Below are positions 20,901 to 29,469 of a DNA stretch of 44,688 nt, piece after piece. The position numbers and the translations under genes are program-made. How positions within the stretch are numbered: position 1 is the stretch's first letter; the number at the start of each line of letters is the position of its first letter. The DNA is from a virus. Where the stretch lies: positions 1 to 44,688 of the IMG/VR virus record IMGVR_UViG_3300020171_000056; one strand, written 5' to 3'. Under the pieces are notes generated by a model, which saw only the letters and a list, made by a program, of their open reading frames with translations, was not told where the DNA came from and did no database searches.

Positions 20901-21848
20901 TTCTACGGGTTTAACTTCTTCTTTTATTTCAGGTTTTGCTTCAGCCAGTCTCTTTGCCTCTAATTTAGCCTCTACCCTACCGATTTCACCCTTCATATTC
21001 TTGGCAATATCTTTTAAACCCATCCTACCGCCTGGTATTAAACCTAACCCGAATCCTGTGGCGGTTGATTCAATTAATTGATCGGGATTTACTTTTCCCG
21101 TTGTGCCTAACTGTTTTGCTGTATCTTCAAGTCCAAAGATAGTTCCCAGAATAGGTGCTTTAGCATAAATAGAAAACGGCCCTACAGCATGAAAAATAAG
21201 ACCTAATAGGGCAACCTCTGCCGCTTTCGTAATAGCACCTACGGTTTCACCCAAGGCACTCGCACCTTCTTTTTTAGCTTCTGCCGCTCCTAATATTGCA
21301 GGGTAAGTAAGTAACGAAGCGAGACTAATCCCAAACTCTAACATCCCAGGCCCAAGACTACCTACAAATTTACCTATAAATTCATTTATAAAATCAGGTG
21401 GTGATTTAGAGACCAATGCCTGCCAATAATTAGAATTTTCTTCAAATTGATCTCCCATCTTTTTTAATAGATGAAGTCTTTCTTCTGGAGGAATAGGTTT
21501 TCCTCCAACCTTTATCCTTTTTTGTTCTGCATACTCAAAAATAGTATCAAAGTTTGTAAAAAGAGAACCCAACTGTCTATTGAGAGATCCTGCTGCACTA
21601 TACCAGAGTTTCCCAAATGGTGTACTGATTCGGTCAAAAATATTCGCTAAATCATCCTGTGGAGGGTCTTCGTCCATTGATCTTGTTTTCTGCCAATCGT
21701 TTACAAACTCATCAATCTTGAAAGAAGGCGGTTCAGGTTGATAAGGTTTATCCTTTAATGTAGGACTGATTTGCGGTGATCCAAGAATGGATTCAACACT
21801 CAATTGTTCTTCCGGTTTAGTCCCCAATACTTCTTCAACTGTCTGCAT
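17979..21848 (-). CDS. Large internal virion / ejection protein (1289 aa)
   Basis: The longest gene. The first 320 residues include hydrophobic and glycine-rich helices (GPGMLEFGISLASLLTYPAI, VALLGLIFHAVGPF). A lysine/glutamate linker (EIKEEVKPVEPKPEAKVEG) follows, then helical regions up to the C terminus (VGKFLISATAFWTALQVW). The middle resembles large polyvalent-type phage proteins. Position after two other internal virion genes matches T7 gp16. It probably enters the host at infection and helps form the channel. No lytic transglycosylase motif is evident. Confidence 0.7.
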   Translation of the reverse strand: MQTVEEVLGTKPEEQLSVESILGSPQISPTLKDKPYQPEPPSFKIDEFVNDWQKTRSMDEDPPQDDLANIFDRISTPFGKLWYSAAGSLNRQLGSLFTNFDTIFEYAEQKRIKVGGKPIPPEERLHLLKKMGDQFEENSNYWQALVSKSPPDFINEFIGKFVGSLGPGMLEFGISLASLLTYPAILGAAEAKKEGASALGETVGAITKAAEVALLGLIFHAVGPFSIYAKAPILGTIFGLEDTAKQLGTTGKVNPDQLIESTATGFGLGLIPGGRMGLKDIAKNMKGEIGRVEAKLEAKRLAEAKPEIKEEVKPVEPKPEAKVEGVKEQWKSVSWDELTAPQKKFAEDKYVKETKDEARFAKESDWWLNTQTGELSGKPGGLETLRKEVRAEEQAGKVTIGQPPKPPTFEFTDPVIEKSYQESVPIKEPFIARVGEYFTDMWHKMTRPYEYIPRNKEFAQLQFDLTKLQKQKGVASYDSVMEISKTLSGLKAEDYDIFTRKVILDDLSREAEKGHDLPWGFDKDTIKVERDRVNAIIDRSPIIQDALIKRKTMWDTVKDEYIKAMDDIGFDVSDRLKNEDYFRHQVLEYTNLQGLFGTGKKLKTPSSRGFLKARKGTELNINRDFIQPEYEVMSQMLYDIQVARTIKDIDKNYSITKQVQKDAKIKGLEDWHDAIPKGYVTWQPREGNVFYMVDSIPAKLAEKLHTGALKELGITEADLRQSLAIGGRRKEFVVKEEVAKTLDELVKTKGQGVLGDADRALMRGIKAWFLFAPRRYLKYEARNMTGDADASFVGNPRGFLKTPQATKELGDVLFGKKEITGELKEFFDRGGFDSTLFAQEMGDLQSLWTFERLYKEQTPGITEIPYRVWKKYWKTVRVTNTFRETILRYGNYLDYLKQMEKNPEGRPNNFGGSKPDEIMGLKDNRDRAYWLSNDLIGPYDRISVMGQNIREYWYPFWSWKELNLKRYVQFAKNAASDGRLAETAGKKMLGTVAKTPYMAYKVGKFLISATAFWTALQVWNHTMFPEEEDDLAEDVKSNPHIIFGRDSEGNIIYFNRIGALGDFLEWFGLDDSPKYVDKWMKGEMTLKEIAEDMVKSPVNVIVQGLTPQIKVPAELITGRTLFPDVFKPGTIRDRGLYLSRSLGLDNEYKAIAGLPSKGYQESLKNFFVYTADPGQGAYADIQETKRRWLKEQGKGAEGFWLTPKGNALYNLKLAIRYKDEEATNKYMYEYFTLGGTAKGIEESLDRMNPLSGLSKRDRSLFEQSLSSGQIKRLEKAMEFYYGTLKGGTK

Positions 21849-23441
21849 TTATTTAACCTTAAATTTAGTTCTTAAAATCTGTGCTGCCTCATCATACGTC
21901 AACTTTCCACTTTTATAATCATACTGGACTTCTTGTATGGTTTTGTACTCTTTTTTCTGAATTGGTTGCACCTCAACCTTCTTTTCTTTTCCTTTCTTCA
22001 AACTCTCAAAATATTCCTTATTCTCTTTTGCTGTAAAATCCTGTCTTTCTGCAATGGTGGTTTGAAAGGTAATTGCTAATTCCTCAGATTTCATCTGAAT
22101 ATCTTTGGGGGTAATCGGTTTATCTGCCTTTCTTTGCTTATCAACCCAATCGTCTAAGGCATTCATAGCCTTAGTATAATTAGCCGATTGTAACGGTGGA
22201 ACTTCTGCTAACATACCACCATAAGGCATAATCTGACCTTTCATATAATCATAAGCCCTTGATTTGGATTTGTTTATGGATTTATCTTGTTCTGTATCGA
22301 GGCGATCTAAAAGTTTCTGTCTCGTACCCTTTGTGAACTCATAAGACATGATATAATTTCTGATGGTCTTTGGATTCACTTCTTTGGAAATTAGTTCATT
22401 TACAAAGGCATAGTTACTACCTTCGATAACAGGATCAATCTCATCCTCTTTTACTTTTGAAGCAGATTCAATTGAAGTTGCCCATGTCCTTTTTTCGTCT
22501 CCCGTCAAATATCTTGACTGTTGAGCAAGAGAATAAGCCTGGGTATATTCCCCCTTCATAAATAGATCCCCAACCTGCCTATCCTCATCGTCATGTGCTA
22601 ACTTCTGTTGTTCTTTCAATTTCTTCTCTTGCTCATTCCCAAATATCCTAAATGCTGCATTGGCCTTCTCTATCTTATCCTGTCTCTGTTTAGGTAATAG
22701 ATCAGGAAGATATTTTGAATCTTGAAGGTTAATATAGGCTTGTCCTGGATTTGCCATTATTGCTTTATCGGCTTTCACATCGGCTAAGTCAGAAGCAACC
22801 GTTTTAGCAGACTTTTCAAAAGTCCTTAATTTATCATCAATCCATAATGGATCAATAGGGTTTTTCCCCCTTAAAATCTCCCCCTGTATTTCTAATTCAT
22901 TCTTTATAATTTTCCTTTTTGTAGGATCATCCGTATCGGCATAATCCTGATAGGCTCTATCCAAAATCGCCCCAAAAGCGATCTTGCCCCTCTTATTCAT
23001 TACATCATATTTCTTAGCCTTTATTGTGTTTCTTAAATGGAATGCCTCTTGATTAAAACCCTTTTCAAAAGCCAAATTTAAAGCTGGACTTGGTTCTTTG
23101 GGACTGATTCGCCCCCTAAGAGAAGTTATTTCGTTCTCAATGTCTTTGTCGAAATTCTCATAATCTGTCCGACCTTTAAATTTATCGGCTATCCCCAAGC
23201 TTTCGTTTTTTAATGTGTTATCCAATTCAACGGCCTGTAGAGCATCAGAAGCTATCCGTTCCCGTTCTTTTATCTGGTCAAATACATTGGCGGCGCGTAA
23301 CCCTAATCCTTCGATCTTCTCTCCTGCCTGAGACATGGCCTCAAAGGGTCTTGATGCCTGTTGTGGAGATATAGGCACAAGTCCAGATTTACTCGGTAAT
23401 TCTTTTGTTGAATAGAATCTTGGAAGAAGTTTAGTTGCCAT
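21849..23441 (-). CDS. Internal virion protein, T7 gp15-like (530 aa)
   Basis: A long, almost entirely helical, charged protein (FDQIKERERIASDALQAVE, then EKKLKEQQKLAHDDEDRQV) without membrane segments. It starts with PRFYSTKELPS, as do other internal virion proteins of podovirus-like phages. It lies between the gp14-like and gp16-like genes, as in T7. It ends one base before the next gene's start. Confidence 0.75.
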   Translation of the reverse strand: MATKLLPRFYSTKELPSKSGLVPISPQQASRPFEAMSQAGEKIEGLGLRAANVFDQIKERERIASDALQAVELDNTLKNESLGIADKFKGRTDYENFDKDIENEITSLRGRISPKEPSPALNLAFEKGFNQEAFHLRNTIKAKKYDVMNKRGKIAFGAILDRAYQDYADTDDPTKRKIIKNELEIQGEILRGKNPIDPLWIDDKLRTFEKSAKTVASDLADVKADKAIMANPGQAYINLQDSKYLPDLLPKQRQDKIEKANAAFRIFGNEQEKKLKEQQKLAHDDEDRQVGDLFMKGEYTQAYSLAQQSRYLTGDEKRTWATSIESASKVKEDEIDPVIEGSNYAFVNELISKEVNPKTIRNYIMSYEFTKGTRQKLLDRLDTEQDKSINKSKSRAYDYMKGQIMPYGGMLAEVPPLQSANYTKAMNALDDWVDKQRKADKPITPKDIQMKSEELAITFQTTIAERQDFTAKENKEYFESLKKGKEKKVEVQPIQKKEYKTIQEVQYDYKSGKLTYDEAAQILRTKFKVK

Positions 23442-23453
23442 TAATATAACCTA

Positions 23454-23984
23454 TCAAAAGTTTTGCCCTTCTCCACCCCATCCATAATATGATGGAGTAG
23501 TTTTGGAAGTAGTTTTACCCCTACCATAATAACCAAGTCCAGCCTGACCTAATCCTGTAAGAAAAGTTGATCCTGCACCCCATGCACCTGCACGTGAAGC
23601 CTGTTTGCCATAAAATCGATTCATTCTTGCCTCATTCAGAGAACGGGTGGCCGAAACTTCACCACCATATTTTATAAACTCAGCCTCCCTTTCCCCTTCT
23701 TCAGCGGTACTCATCAATGTCAACAATGGACTTCCACTGGCAATATCTACGCCAGCGGCCCCATAAAGAGCCCTTTGGGTTCCCATTAGTCTCTGTAATT
23801 TCGCCCTATGGACTTCTTCTTCCCTTGCGGCCCCCGCCCTTGCTACTCCGGCCTCTGATTCTGCCACTCTTGCACTATAGTCATAAGCCCCTTTTTGTGC
23901 CTGTCCTGCTCGATACTGACCAAAGGCAGACATCCCAGTACCTACCAATGATACACCCAAAGCAATAAGAGGAAGTACAGCCAT
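23454..23984 (-). CDS. Internal virion protein, T7 gp14-like (176 aa)
   Basis: ATG 23984 overlaps the TAA of the preceding acetyltransferase-like gene and has GGAGGAG at good spacing; ATG 23990 is too close. A hydrophobic N-terminal helix (VLPLIALGVSLVGTGMSAFG), alanine-rich helices (ARVAESEAGVARAGAAREE) and a late Gly-rich segment (GAGSTFLTGLGQAGLGYYG) fit T7 gp14-type ejection proteins. Confidence 0.75.
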   Translation of the reverse strand: MAVLPLIALGVSLVGTGMSAFGQYRAGQAQKGAYDYSARVAESEAGVARAGAAREEEVHRAKLQRLMGTQRALYGAAGVDIASGSPLLTLMSTAEEGEREAEFIKYGGEVSATRSLNEARMNRFYGKQASRAGAWGAGSTFLTGLGQAGLGYYGRGKTTSKTTPSYYGWGGEGQNF

Positions 23985-24451
23985 TAGCATCTCCTCCCAA
24001 ATAACAAAACCGTCTCCCCATTAGGTCCGTATCCTTCCATCCCATCGGGAGTCTCGTTTTTAAATCCAAGGTGAACAAGAAAACGCTCACATGCTTCAAC
24101 ATTAGGTAGACCAGTATTTACTAAAGCCTGCACCCTTTTTAACCCCTTCTCTGCAATTATTAGACTAAGGTAATGTATGATTGCCTTATACGTTGTCTTT
24201 TTGTATTTATAGAAAAGTGAAGATAGAAGTGTCCATGCCTCTCCTTTATTTTTATCCAATAACACTACTCCTGCACAGCCTACAATCTGTTCATCAATGA
24301 CCAATGTGAATGCGGGACCCTCTTTCTTCCATCCTTCTGCCCACTTTTCCCAATCAGGGAATTTAGATAGCCAAGTATCTTCTTCCCTGACATTTCGATC
24401 AAGGATGTCATAGGCATGAACGGGTTCGTATTGAATAATTTCAATCTTCAT
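23984..24451 (-). CDS. GNAT-fold protein at the T7 gp13 position (155 aa)
   Basis: The sequence follows the N-acetyltransferase (GNAT) order: AFTLVIDEQIVGCAGVVLL (strands), GEAWTLLSSLFYKYK, AIIHYLSLIIAEKGLKRVQA, then NVEACERFLVHLGFKNE. The classic acetyl-CoA loop (Q/RxxGxG/A) is not visible, so the enzyme may be inactive. Its place between tail tubular protein B and the gp14-like protein equals that of T7 gp13, which belongs to an acetyltransferase-like family (DUF2833). A structural role in virion assembly is therefore as likely as catalysis. Confidence 0.7.
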   Translation of the reverse strand: MKIEIIQYEPVHAYDILDRNVREEDTWLSKFPDWEKWAEGWKKEGPAFTLVIDEQIVGCAGVVLLDKNKGEAWTLLSSLFYKYKKTTYKAIIHYLSLIIAEKGLKRVQALVNTGLPNVEACERFLVHLGFKNETPDGMEGYGPNGETVLLFGRRC

Positions 24452-27158
24452 TGAGCGAGACCCTCGGAACTAATGCCAATATCGTCATTGGAAGAGGTTT
24501 ATCCTGTTTAATATACAAGGTCGCATCATCTTTCCAATCCCCTGGGAATCTAAATTGTGCATCCATTGTATTCAGTTCACCATCTTCAAGGTCTAAAACT
24601 TCTTTTAAATTGGTCGAATCTGGGCCAACCTCAACCCCTTCTCCGGTCTCATAGAAACAACAAGTCAGGTAATTTATCTTTTGTTTTTTACCCCTTGCTG
24701 TTCCTAATTGACTCCCCGCATGAATCTTCATAGGTTCCACGATAGAGGTAAAGGGCAGACCAACATGAATTTGATTCCCGTAATAAGTCAATGTTACAGC
24801 TCCCGCAGCACTTACCGACAATCCAGTATCAACCACTCCATCGACAAGGGCATCTACCGTTTCGCTCCCAAGATGGAGAAGATCAGGAGCGGTGAAGGCA
24901 TTTTTCACTATCTTGATTGTTCCTCCAGAACTCCACGCCGTATAAAGTTGTGAATCAACACCAGAAAGTTGGAACGTTCTACTTGCAATATTTACAGTCC
25001 CTACTGTATGGGCAGTTGTTGAGGGATCTGATTTATTAACCTCCGTCATTCCCACCACACCTGATATATTCACCTTATCTCCAGCGGTGAGAATATAATC
25101 CAATTCCTGAACCGAGATACTCGAAAAACTCACGGTAGAAGTAGCCCCCGGGGTTATTATGAGAGATCCCGCATTGGTGGCCGTGATGTAGTCAATGATG
25201 TCAAAAGTTCCTGCTGCGGGAATGGCAGTACCAGCCGTTCCCCCAAGAGTATATGCGCAGGCAGAACCCCCACCCGTCCCTACCAATCTAACCTTATAGG
25301 CGTGTGCGGCAACTATCGTGGCCCCAAGGGTAGCAGTTATGGCAGTAGCATCGCTATTTGTATGATCTAAATTACCATTCAAAAACTTCCATTTTACCCC
25401 ATCATCATTCCATCCAGCCGTAGCAAAATCCACCAATTCCACCCCATCGGTAGGCCATGCTGCCACAGTAACCACTGCGGTTGCCGCTTTTGAAATTCCG
25501 CTTATACTTGCCGGTTCTCCCCCATCATAACTTAGTCCTGAATGCACAAAGAAACAGTCTTTTATTTGAGAGAAGAATTCTTGGGGTTTAAAATACTCCA
25601 CATATCTTTTAACCAACCCTAATATTGTTCTATTCACTATCATCCACACCTGATCCTCTTGGCTGTCCTGACTTACCACGGCAACGGACTCAAATAATCC
25701 ATCCGTCACCACCCTGAACCATGCAAACACCTTTTCACTTAGGTCACACACAAACCCTAATAATTGCCCATCATTTCTTATCGCCCACAAGATTGACATG
25801 GGTTCCTGTTGATAACTCATATCTTTTATCCCAGACAGGGCCATCGTAGAACCTAACGTAATGTGTCGAGCCAATCTTGTCATATCTGAAGAAAGATATT
25901 TGTCAGTTCCAAAATCAAAGGTTAACTGTCTAACGGTCAACCCCGATCTTGTTACCCAGAATATAAAGTCCCCCACCACTTGAGGTTGGATATTTTGGAC
26001 TCCGGTGTAGATATGTTTTTTGGCATTTGGTGGGTCAGTAGTAGGAGTGGTGGGGACATCAAATTTCCATACCCCTCCGGTTGTTCCTATCATCACGGAA
26101 TCTTCCCCTATCATCCACCTGATTCTATCAACCTTCCCCGATACCAATGAATATTCTTGGCCGGCAGAATCATCAGTAGCATCCGGAGTGAAATCCTCAT
26201 AATCCGCAACTTTCGATATAAAGATTGTCTGGGGATGGGAATTCATACCGGCAATTAGAAGTTTTTGACCGAAAAAAGCTCCACACGAAGGACAATGATC
26301 GGCAGTTCCAACAACGGTTTTCTGAACAGTTCCCGCACTCGTCCAAGCAGTATAGTCAGTTGAATTTATCCCTGATAATTGGAATGTTCCGGCGGCGGAA
26401 TTGGGACTTGCAACGGTAAAAAAGGTATCATTAATTTGCGTCATTCCTAAAACACTCGTGATATAAACAATATCTCCGGCTACAGGGAAATCAATTTTCA
26501 CCCATTTCTCCGCAGTTAAATCCGTTGAGAATGTCCCCGAAGTGTGCGCTATAAGACAATAATAATAATTTGCGGTATTGACCCTGATATTACCTATCAC
26601 ATAAGAAGTGGCCGTGACCCATGCTGTAATCGTGACCGTAACAACACACGGATTGGCTTTGGTGGCATTTGTAATAGTTAATGGTTTCTGGGTGGCGGCA
26701 ACATAATCGGTAAGAGTCCAAGAAGTATGAGCAGTACGAGTAAGTTTTTTGGGTGCATAGGATGGATGGAATATATACATGACATCGGCAGACTGAATGA
26801 ATTTTAACTGAAATAGGTCGGCTTCGAGATAAGGGCTACTAATTTCATAGACATTAACTCCATCCATTATGATTCCGCTATTCATGTAGAATCGGATATA
26901 CTGATCTCCAAATTCTATGGCATAGGCTTGAGCTGTGGAAAAATGGAATGGAATTAGTCTTGCTCTCTTACTCGACATTTTTAACGCCCCCACATAGTAT
27001 GTCCCGGGAACCCTGGAGGCTCCCCCCTCCACGAAAGGGAGCATGTTCTCCAATGTTCGACATCCTGAAAAATATTTGGATATGTCGCTTCTTGCGTCAA
27101 TTTTGGGCGAAATCTCGCCCCCATTAAAATTGTTCAATAGTGGCGAGGCATTAGGCAT
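24441..27158 (-). CDS. Tail tubular protein B, T7 gp12-like (905 aa)
   Basis: The N terminus (NNFNGGEISPKIDARSDISK, then CRTLENMLPFVEGGASRVPG) is the hallmark of phage tail-nozzle proteins of the gp12 type. I chose ATG 27158 (GAGG upstream) over 27173. Two inserted copies of a beta module (GDIVYITSVLGMTQIND...TFQLSG and GDKVNISGVVGMTEVNK...TFQLSG) lie near residues 230-280 and 690-750. It forms the distal tail tube. Its first codons are duplicated beyond the HNH gene at 27910-27966. Confidence 0.85.
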   Translation of the reverse strand: MPNASPLLNNFNGGEISPKIDARSDISKYFSGCRTLENMLPFVEGGASRVPGTYYVGALKMSSKRARLIPFHFSTAQAYAIEFGDQYIRFYMNSGIIMDGVNVYEISSPYLEADLFQLKFIQSADVMYIFHPSYAPKKLTRTAHTSWTLTDYVAATQKPLTITNATKANPCVVTVTITAWVTATSYVIGNIRVNTANYYYCLIAHTSGTFSTDLTAEKWVKIDFPVAGDIVYITSVLGMTQINDTFFTVASPNSAAGTFQLSGINSTDYTAWTSAGTVQKTVVGTADHCPSCGAFFGQKLLIAGMNSHPQTIFISKVADYEDFTPDATDDSAGQEYSLVSGKVDRIRWMIGEDSVMIGTTGGVWKFDVPTTPTTDPPNAKKHIYTGVQNIQPQVVGDFIFWVTRSGLTVRQLTFDFGTDKYLSSDMTRLARHITLGSTMALSGIKDMSYQQEPMSILWAIRNDGQLLGFVCDLSEKVFAWFRVVTDGLFESVAVVSQDSQEDQVWMIVNRTILGLVKRYVEYFKPQEFFSQIKDCFFVHSGLSYDGGEPASISGISKAATAVVTVAAWPTDGVELVDFATAGWNDDGVKWKFLNGNLDHTNSDATAITATLGATIVAAHAYKVRLVGTGGGSACAYTLGGTAGTAIPAAGTFDIIDYITATNAGSLIITPGATSTVSFSSISVQELDYILTAGDKVNISGVVGMTEVNKSDPSTTAHTVGTVNIASRTFQLSGVDSQLYTAWSSGGTIKIVKNAFTAPDLLHLGSETVDALVDGVVDTGLSVSAAGAVTLTYYGNQIHVGLPFTSIVEPMKIHAGSQLGTARGKKQKINYLTCCFYETGEGVEVGPDSTNLKEVLDLEDGELNTMDAQFRFPGDWKDDATLYIKQDKPLPMTILALVPRVSLNED

Positions 27159-27194
27159 TTTTATTAACCTCAAAAATAACTTTTATAATACATA

Positions 27195-27223
27195 TTGACA
27201 TTGCAAAGTACTCATGTTATATT
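27195..27223 (+). promoter_or_regulatory. Sigma70-type promoter of the leaderless HNH gene
   Basis: TTGACA (27195-27200), 17-bp spacer, TATATT (27218-27223). The ATG at 27231 begins 7 nt after the -10 hexamer, at the expected +1. No ribosome site is present. The same distance occurs at 3675/3683 and 43570/43562. Confidence 0.8.
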
Positions 27224-27230
27224 GATTTTT

Positions 27231-27935
27231 ATGTATCGAGCAATTTGCCCTGTTTGTAAAAATGTTTTTGAAACTAAAGCATCTGAGCTTCAAATATTTT
27301 GTAATCAAAAATGCTACCATCAATATCGAAAAGGTAAACCTCTTCATAAAAAAGGAGTTATTAAAAAATGTGAAAATTGCAATAAAGATTTTTATGTTAT
27401 TCAAAGCAGAAAAGATGAGGCCAGATTTTGTTCTTATAAATGCTTGGGAGAAACAAACTTTCTTATTAAAAAAATGACACACATTAAGGGAAATTGTCTT
27501 CAATGTGGGAATCAATTTGAATATGATAGGGTTGGAAAGGGAGCTACAAGAAAATATTGTTCCTCTAAATGCCAGAGACAAGTTAGATATTATTCTAAAC
27601 AGGTTCCGTTGAATTGTATAAAATGTGGAAAAGAATTTAGAGTTTTTAAAGGAGCCCGATATAAAAGAAAATACTGTTCTAAGGAATGTAGAGATCAAGA
27701 TCAAAGAGATAATGGGAAAATCACACAACGAAATGGAGTTAGACGATATTTTCAAAGAAGAGATTTGATTAAAGAATGCCAAAACTGTGGATATAATGAA
27801 CATCCAGAGATTCTTGGCGTTCATCATAAAGACCTTAACCCGAAGAATTATTCTCTGGATAATTTGGCTGTTCTCTGTCCTAACTGTCATAGTTTGTGCC
27901 ATAATCATTTTATAAATCATCCTTGTCCCCATTGA
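27231..27935 (+). CDS. HNH homing endonuclease with zinc ribbons, leaderless (234 aa)
   Basis: The gene opposes all surrounding tail genes. The protein has a series of CxxC-x(n)-CxxxC ribbons (CPVC/CNQKC, CENC/CSYKC, CLQC/CSSKC, CIKC/CSKEC) for DNA binding. The C-terminal HNH core is CQNCGYNEH, LGVHHKDLNPKNYSLDNL, then LCPNCHSLCH. It sits between two tail genes that share an N-terminal module. The last codons CCC CAT TGA lie within a copy of the tail gene's 5' sequence read on the other strand. A longer minus-strand ORF in the same place is a shadow. Confidence 0.85.
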   Translation: MYRAICPVCKNVFETKASELQIFCNQKCYHQYRKGKPLHKKGVIKKCENCNKDFYVIQSRKDEARFCSYKCLGETNFLIKKMTHIKGNCLQCGNQFEYDRVGKGATRKYCSSKCQRQVRYYSKQVPLNCIKCGKEFRVFKGARYKRKYCSKECRDQDQRDNGKITQRNGVRRYFQRRDLIKECQNCGYNEHPEILGVHHKDLNPKNYSLDNLAVLCPNCHSLCHNHFINHPCPH

Positions 27936-27966
27936 AATTGTTGATTAAAGGAGTCGCATTGGGCAT
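27910..27966 (-). pseudogene. Fragment of a tail tubular protein B gene (first 13 codons)
   Basis: From ATG 27966 the minus strand reads MPNATPLINNFNG and then runs into the HNH gene and a stop (18 codons). The intact gene at 27158 starts MPNASPLLNNFNG. Over 40 nt the two share about 31 bases, with most differences at third codon positions. The short GGTTAAT just upstream is shared as well. This is the 5' end of a homologous tail gene, cut at the point where the HNH gene is inserted. Confidence 0.75.
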
Positions 27967-27968
27967 AA

Positions 27969-29459
27969 TTAACCACCAAGTATCCAGGATTGTTGAACAA
28001 TACCATCACTTTTATTGCGTTTTTCTATCCAACATCTCCAAGGAGAAACATTCTCATATACACATACCCAGAAATCATTCCCGTCAATAATACAACCTCC
28101 ATGCCATGTTGTTTTGTTAGTATCTGCCTCTTTTGTCCAGATTACAGAAGCACCATCCAAAGCAATACATTGATAGAGAGCAACATATTTACTTATACCC
28201 ACATTGTAATATTTCCCAGATACATACAAGTAAGTTCCATCATTGATAATGTCATAAAGTTCATCAACTTGACCAACTACATAGTCTTGAGTTCTTGTCC
28301 AATTTATTGTCGTTATGTTTGATAATGGTCTACTTTGTGTAACCAATTTACCATCCCATGTACCACCAGCACCAACTACATTAGCTCCAATTATTGTATT
28401 TTTGCGAAAACCTGATATCCCGCTATATTTACCTGTGTAAGAAGTGAAATCCTTAGATAATTTCTCCATAGCAAGATTCCCACTACACTCTCCAGCAAGA
28501 TATAAGTAATTATCTGAATGGAGTATAATACTACCCCAAACACCCTTTATTAAAGGAAGATCATAACTACTAACAAACGCTCCCGCCTTTGTTAGTTTGA
28601 TTATAGCAGTTGGACCACCATCTTGAAGAATTTTTAGTCCAACAATATATAAATAATCATTGTCTTGTGTAAGAGATGACATTGATGTGTTATTCGCACC
28701 ATTCACAAGCCAATATGTCCAGTCAACTACAGCAAGGTTGGCCTTACTTCTTCTTTGAACAATGCCATTCGTTTTTCCAGTAGTTAGATTATATGCACGA
28801 CCGACAGTATATACATAGTTTGCGTCTACAATAACATCCTGAAAAAATTCGAGATTTACAGCACTAACACTAAAATTCGTAATGCCAACACTTTCTTGAT
28901 GATATAACGAAGGAAGAGATCGTTTTTCAACATATGCTTTATAATCTATTCCGTCATTCCACCAACCACAAAGATAAAAATCATTACTATCTTTAACCAT
29001 TTCCCATGGAGAATAGTAAGCAAGGGGGTTAATTGTAAATTCAGCATTCACCACCTTATTCTCATTCATAAGAAGAGATCGTGTTACCAATCCCGTCCCG
29101 TCTCCAGACCATGCCACAAATGACATTCCAGAATCAGGAGTCGCTGTGAGAACGACTGTTATCCCATCCACAAAGAAAGCGTAACATGATGACCCGCAAT
29201 CAATCCCCACCACATCACTTGTCACTACTCCCGTCCCAGTCCCACTCTTCGTTACCCTTATATTCCATCCCTCATCCGTTTTCACCGGCCTCACATAATA
29301 AGTCCCAGGTACTCTCGCCACCCCACCTTCAATGATCGGCATGGCATTTTCAAGAATCCTGCACCCTCTGTAATAATCCTTGAGGTCTGCACGGGCATCA
29401 ACTATAGGAGTCAATTCTCCCGAACGGAAATCATTGATGATAGGAGTTCTTTTAGGCAA
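27969..29459 (-). CDS. Chimeric tail protein: nozzle anchor, InlB-type repeat, beta-propeller (496 aa)
   Basis: Residues 1-58 (NDFRSGELTPIVDARADLKD, then CRILENAMPIIEGGVARVPG) match the N terminus of the tail tubular protein B encoded next to it. Residues about 66-125 (SGTGTGVVTSDVVGIDCGSS, then VVLTATPDSGMSFVAWSGDG) match the bacterial divergent InlB B-repeat. The rest has six or more repeats of the type D-x-D/N-x-Y-x-Y-x-x-G (DNDYLYIVG, SDNYLYLAG, NDGTYLYVSG), as in a beta-propeller. The anchor would attach an alternative receptor-binding or decorating domain to the tail. Confidence 0.75.
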   Translation of the reverse strand: MPKRTPIINDFRSGELTPIVDARADLKDYYRGCRILENAMPIIEGGVARVPGTYYVRPVKTDEGWNIRVTKSGTGTGVVTSDVVGIDCGSSCYAFFVDGITVVLTATPDSGMSFVAWSGDGTGLVTRSLLMNENKVVNAEFTINPLAYYSPWEMVKDSNDFYLCGWWNDGIDYKAYVEKRSLPSLYHQESVGITNFSVSAVNLEFFQDVIVDANYVYTVGRAYNLTTGKTNGIVQRRSKANLAVVDWTYWLVNGANNTSMSSLTQDNDYLYIVGLKILQDGGPTAIIKLTKAGAFVSSYDLPLIKGVWGSIILHSDNYLYLAGECSGNLAMEKLSKDFTSYTGKYSGISGFRKNTIIGANVVGAGGTWDGKLVTQSRPLSNITTINWTRTQDYVVGQVDELYDIINDGTYLYVSGKYYNVGISKYVALYQCIALDGASVIWTKEADTNKTTWHGGCIIDGNDFWVCVYENVSPWRCWIEKRNKSDGIVQQSWILGG

Positions 29460-29469
29460 CCCAATCTCC

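Noticed and set aside
27183-27932. A 249-codon minus-strand ORF opposite the HNH gene
   Set aside because: It is the reverse of a gene with full HNH and zinc-ribbon motifs and its own promoter. The minus-strand product is a low-complexity Phe/Ile/Ser chain with no ribosome site.
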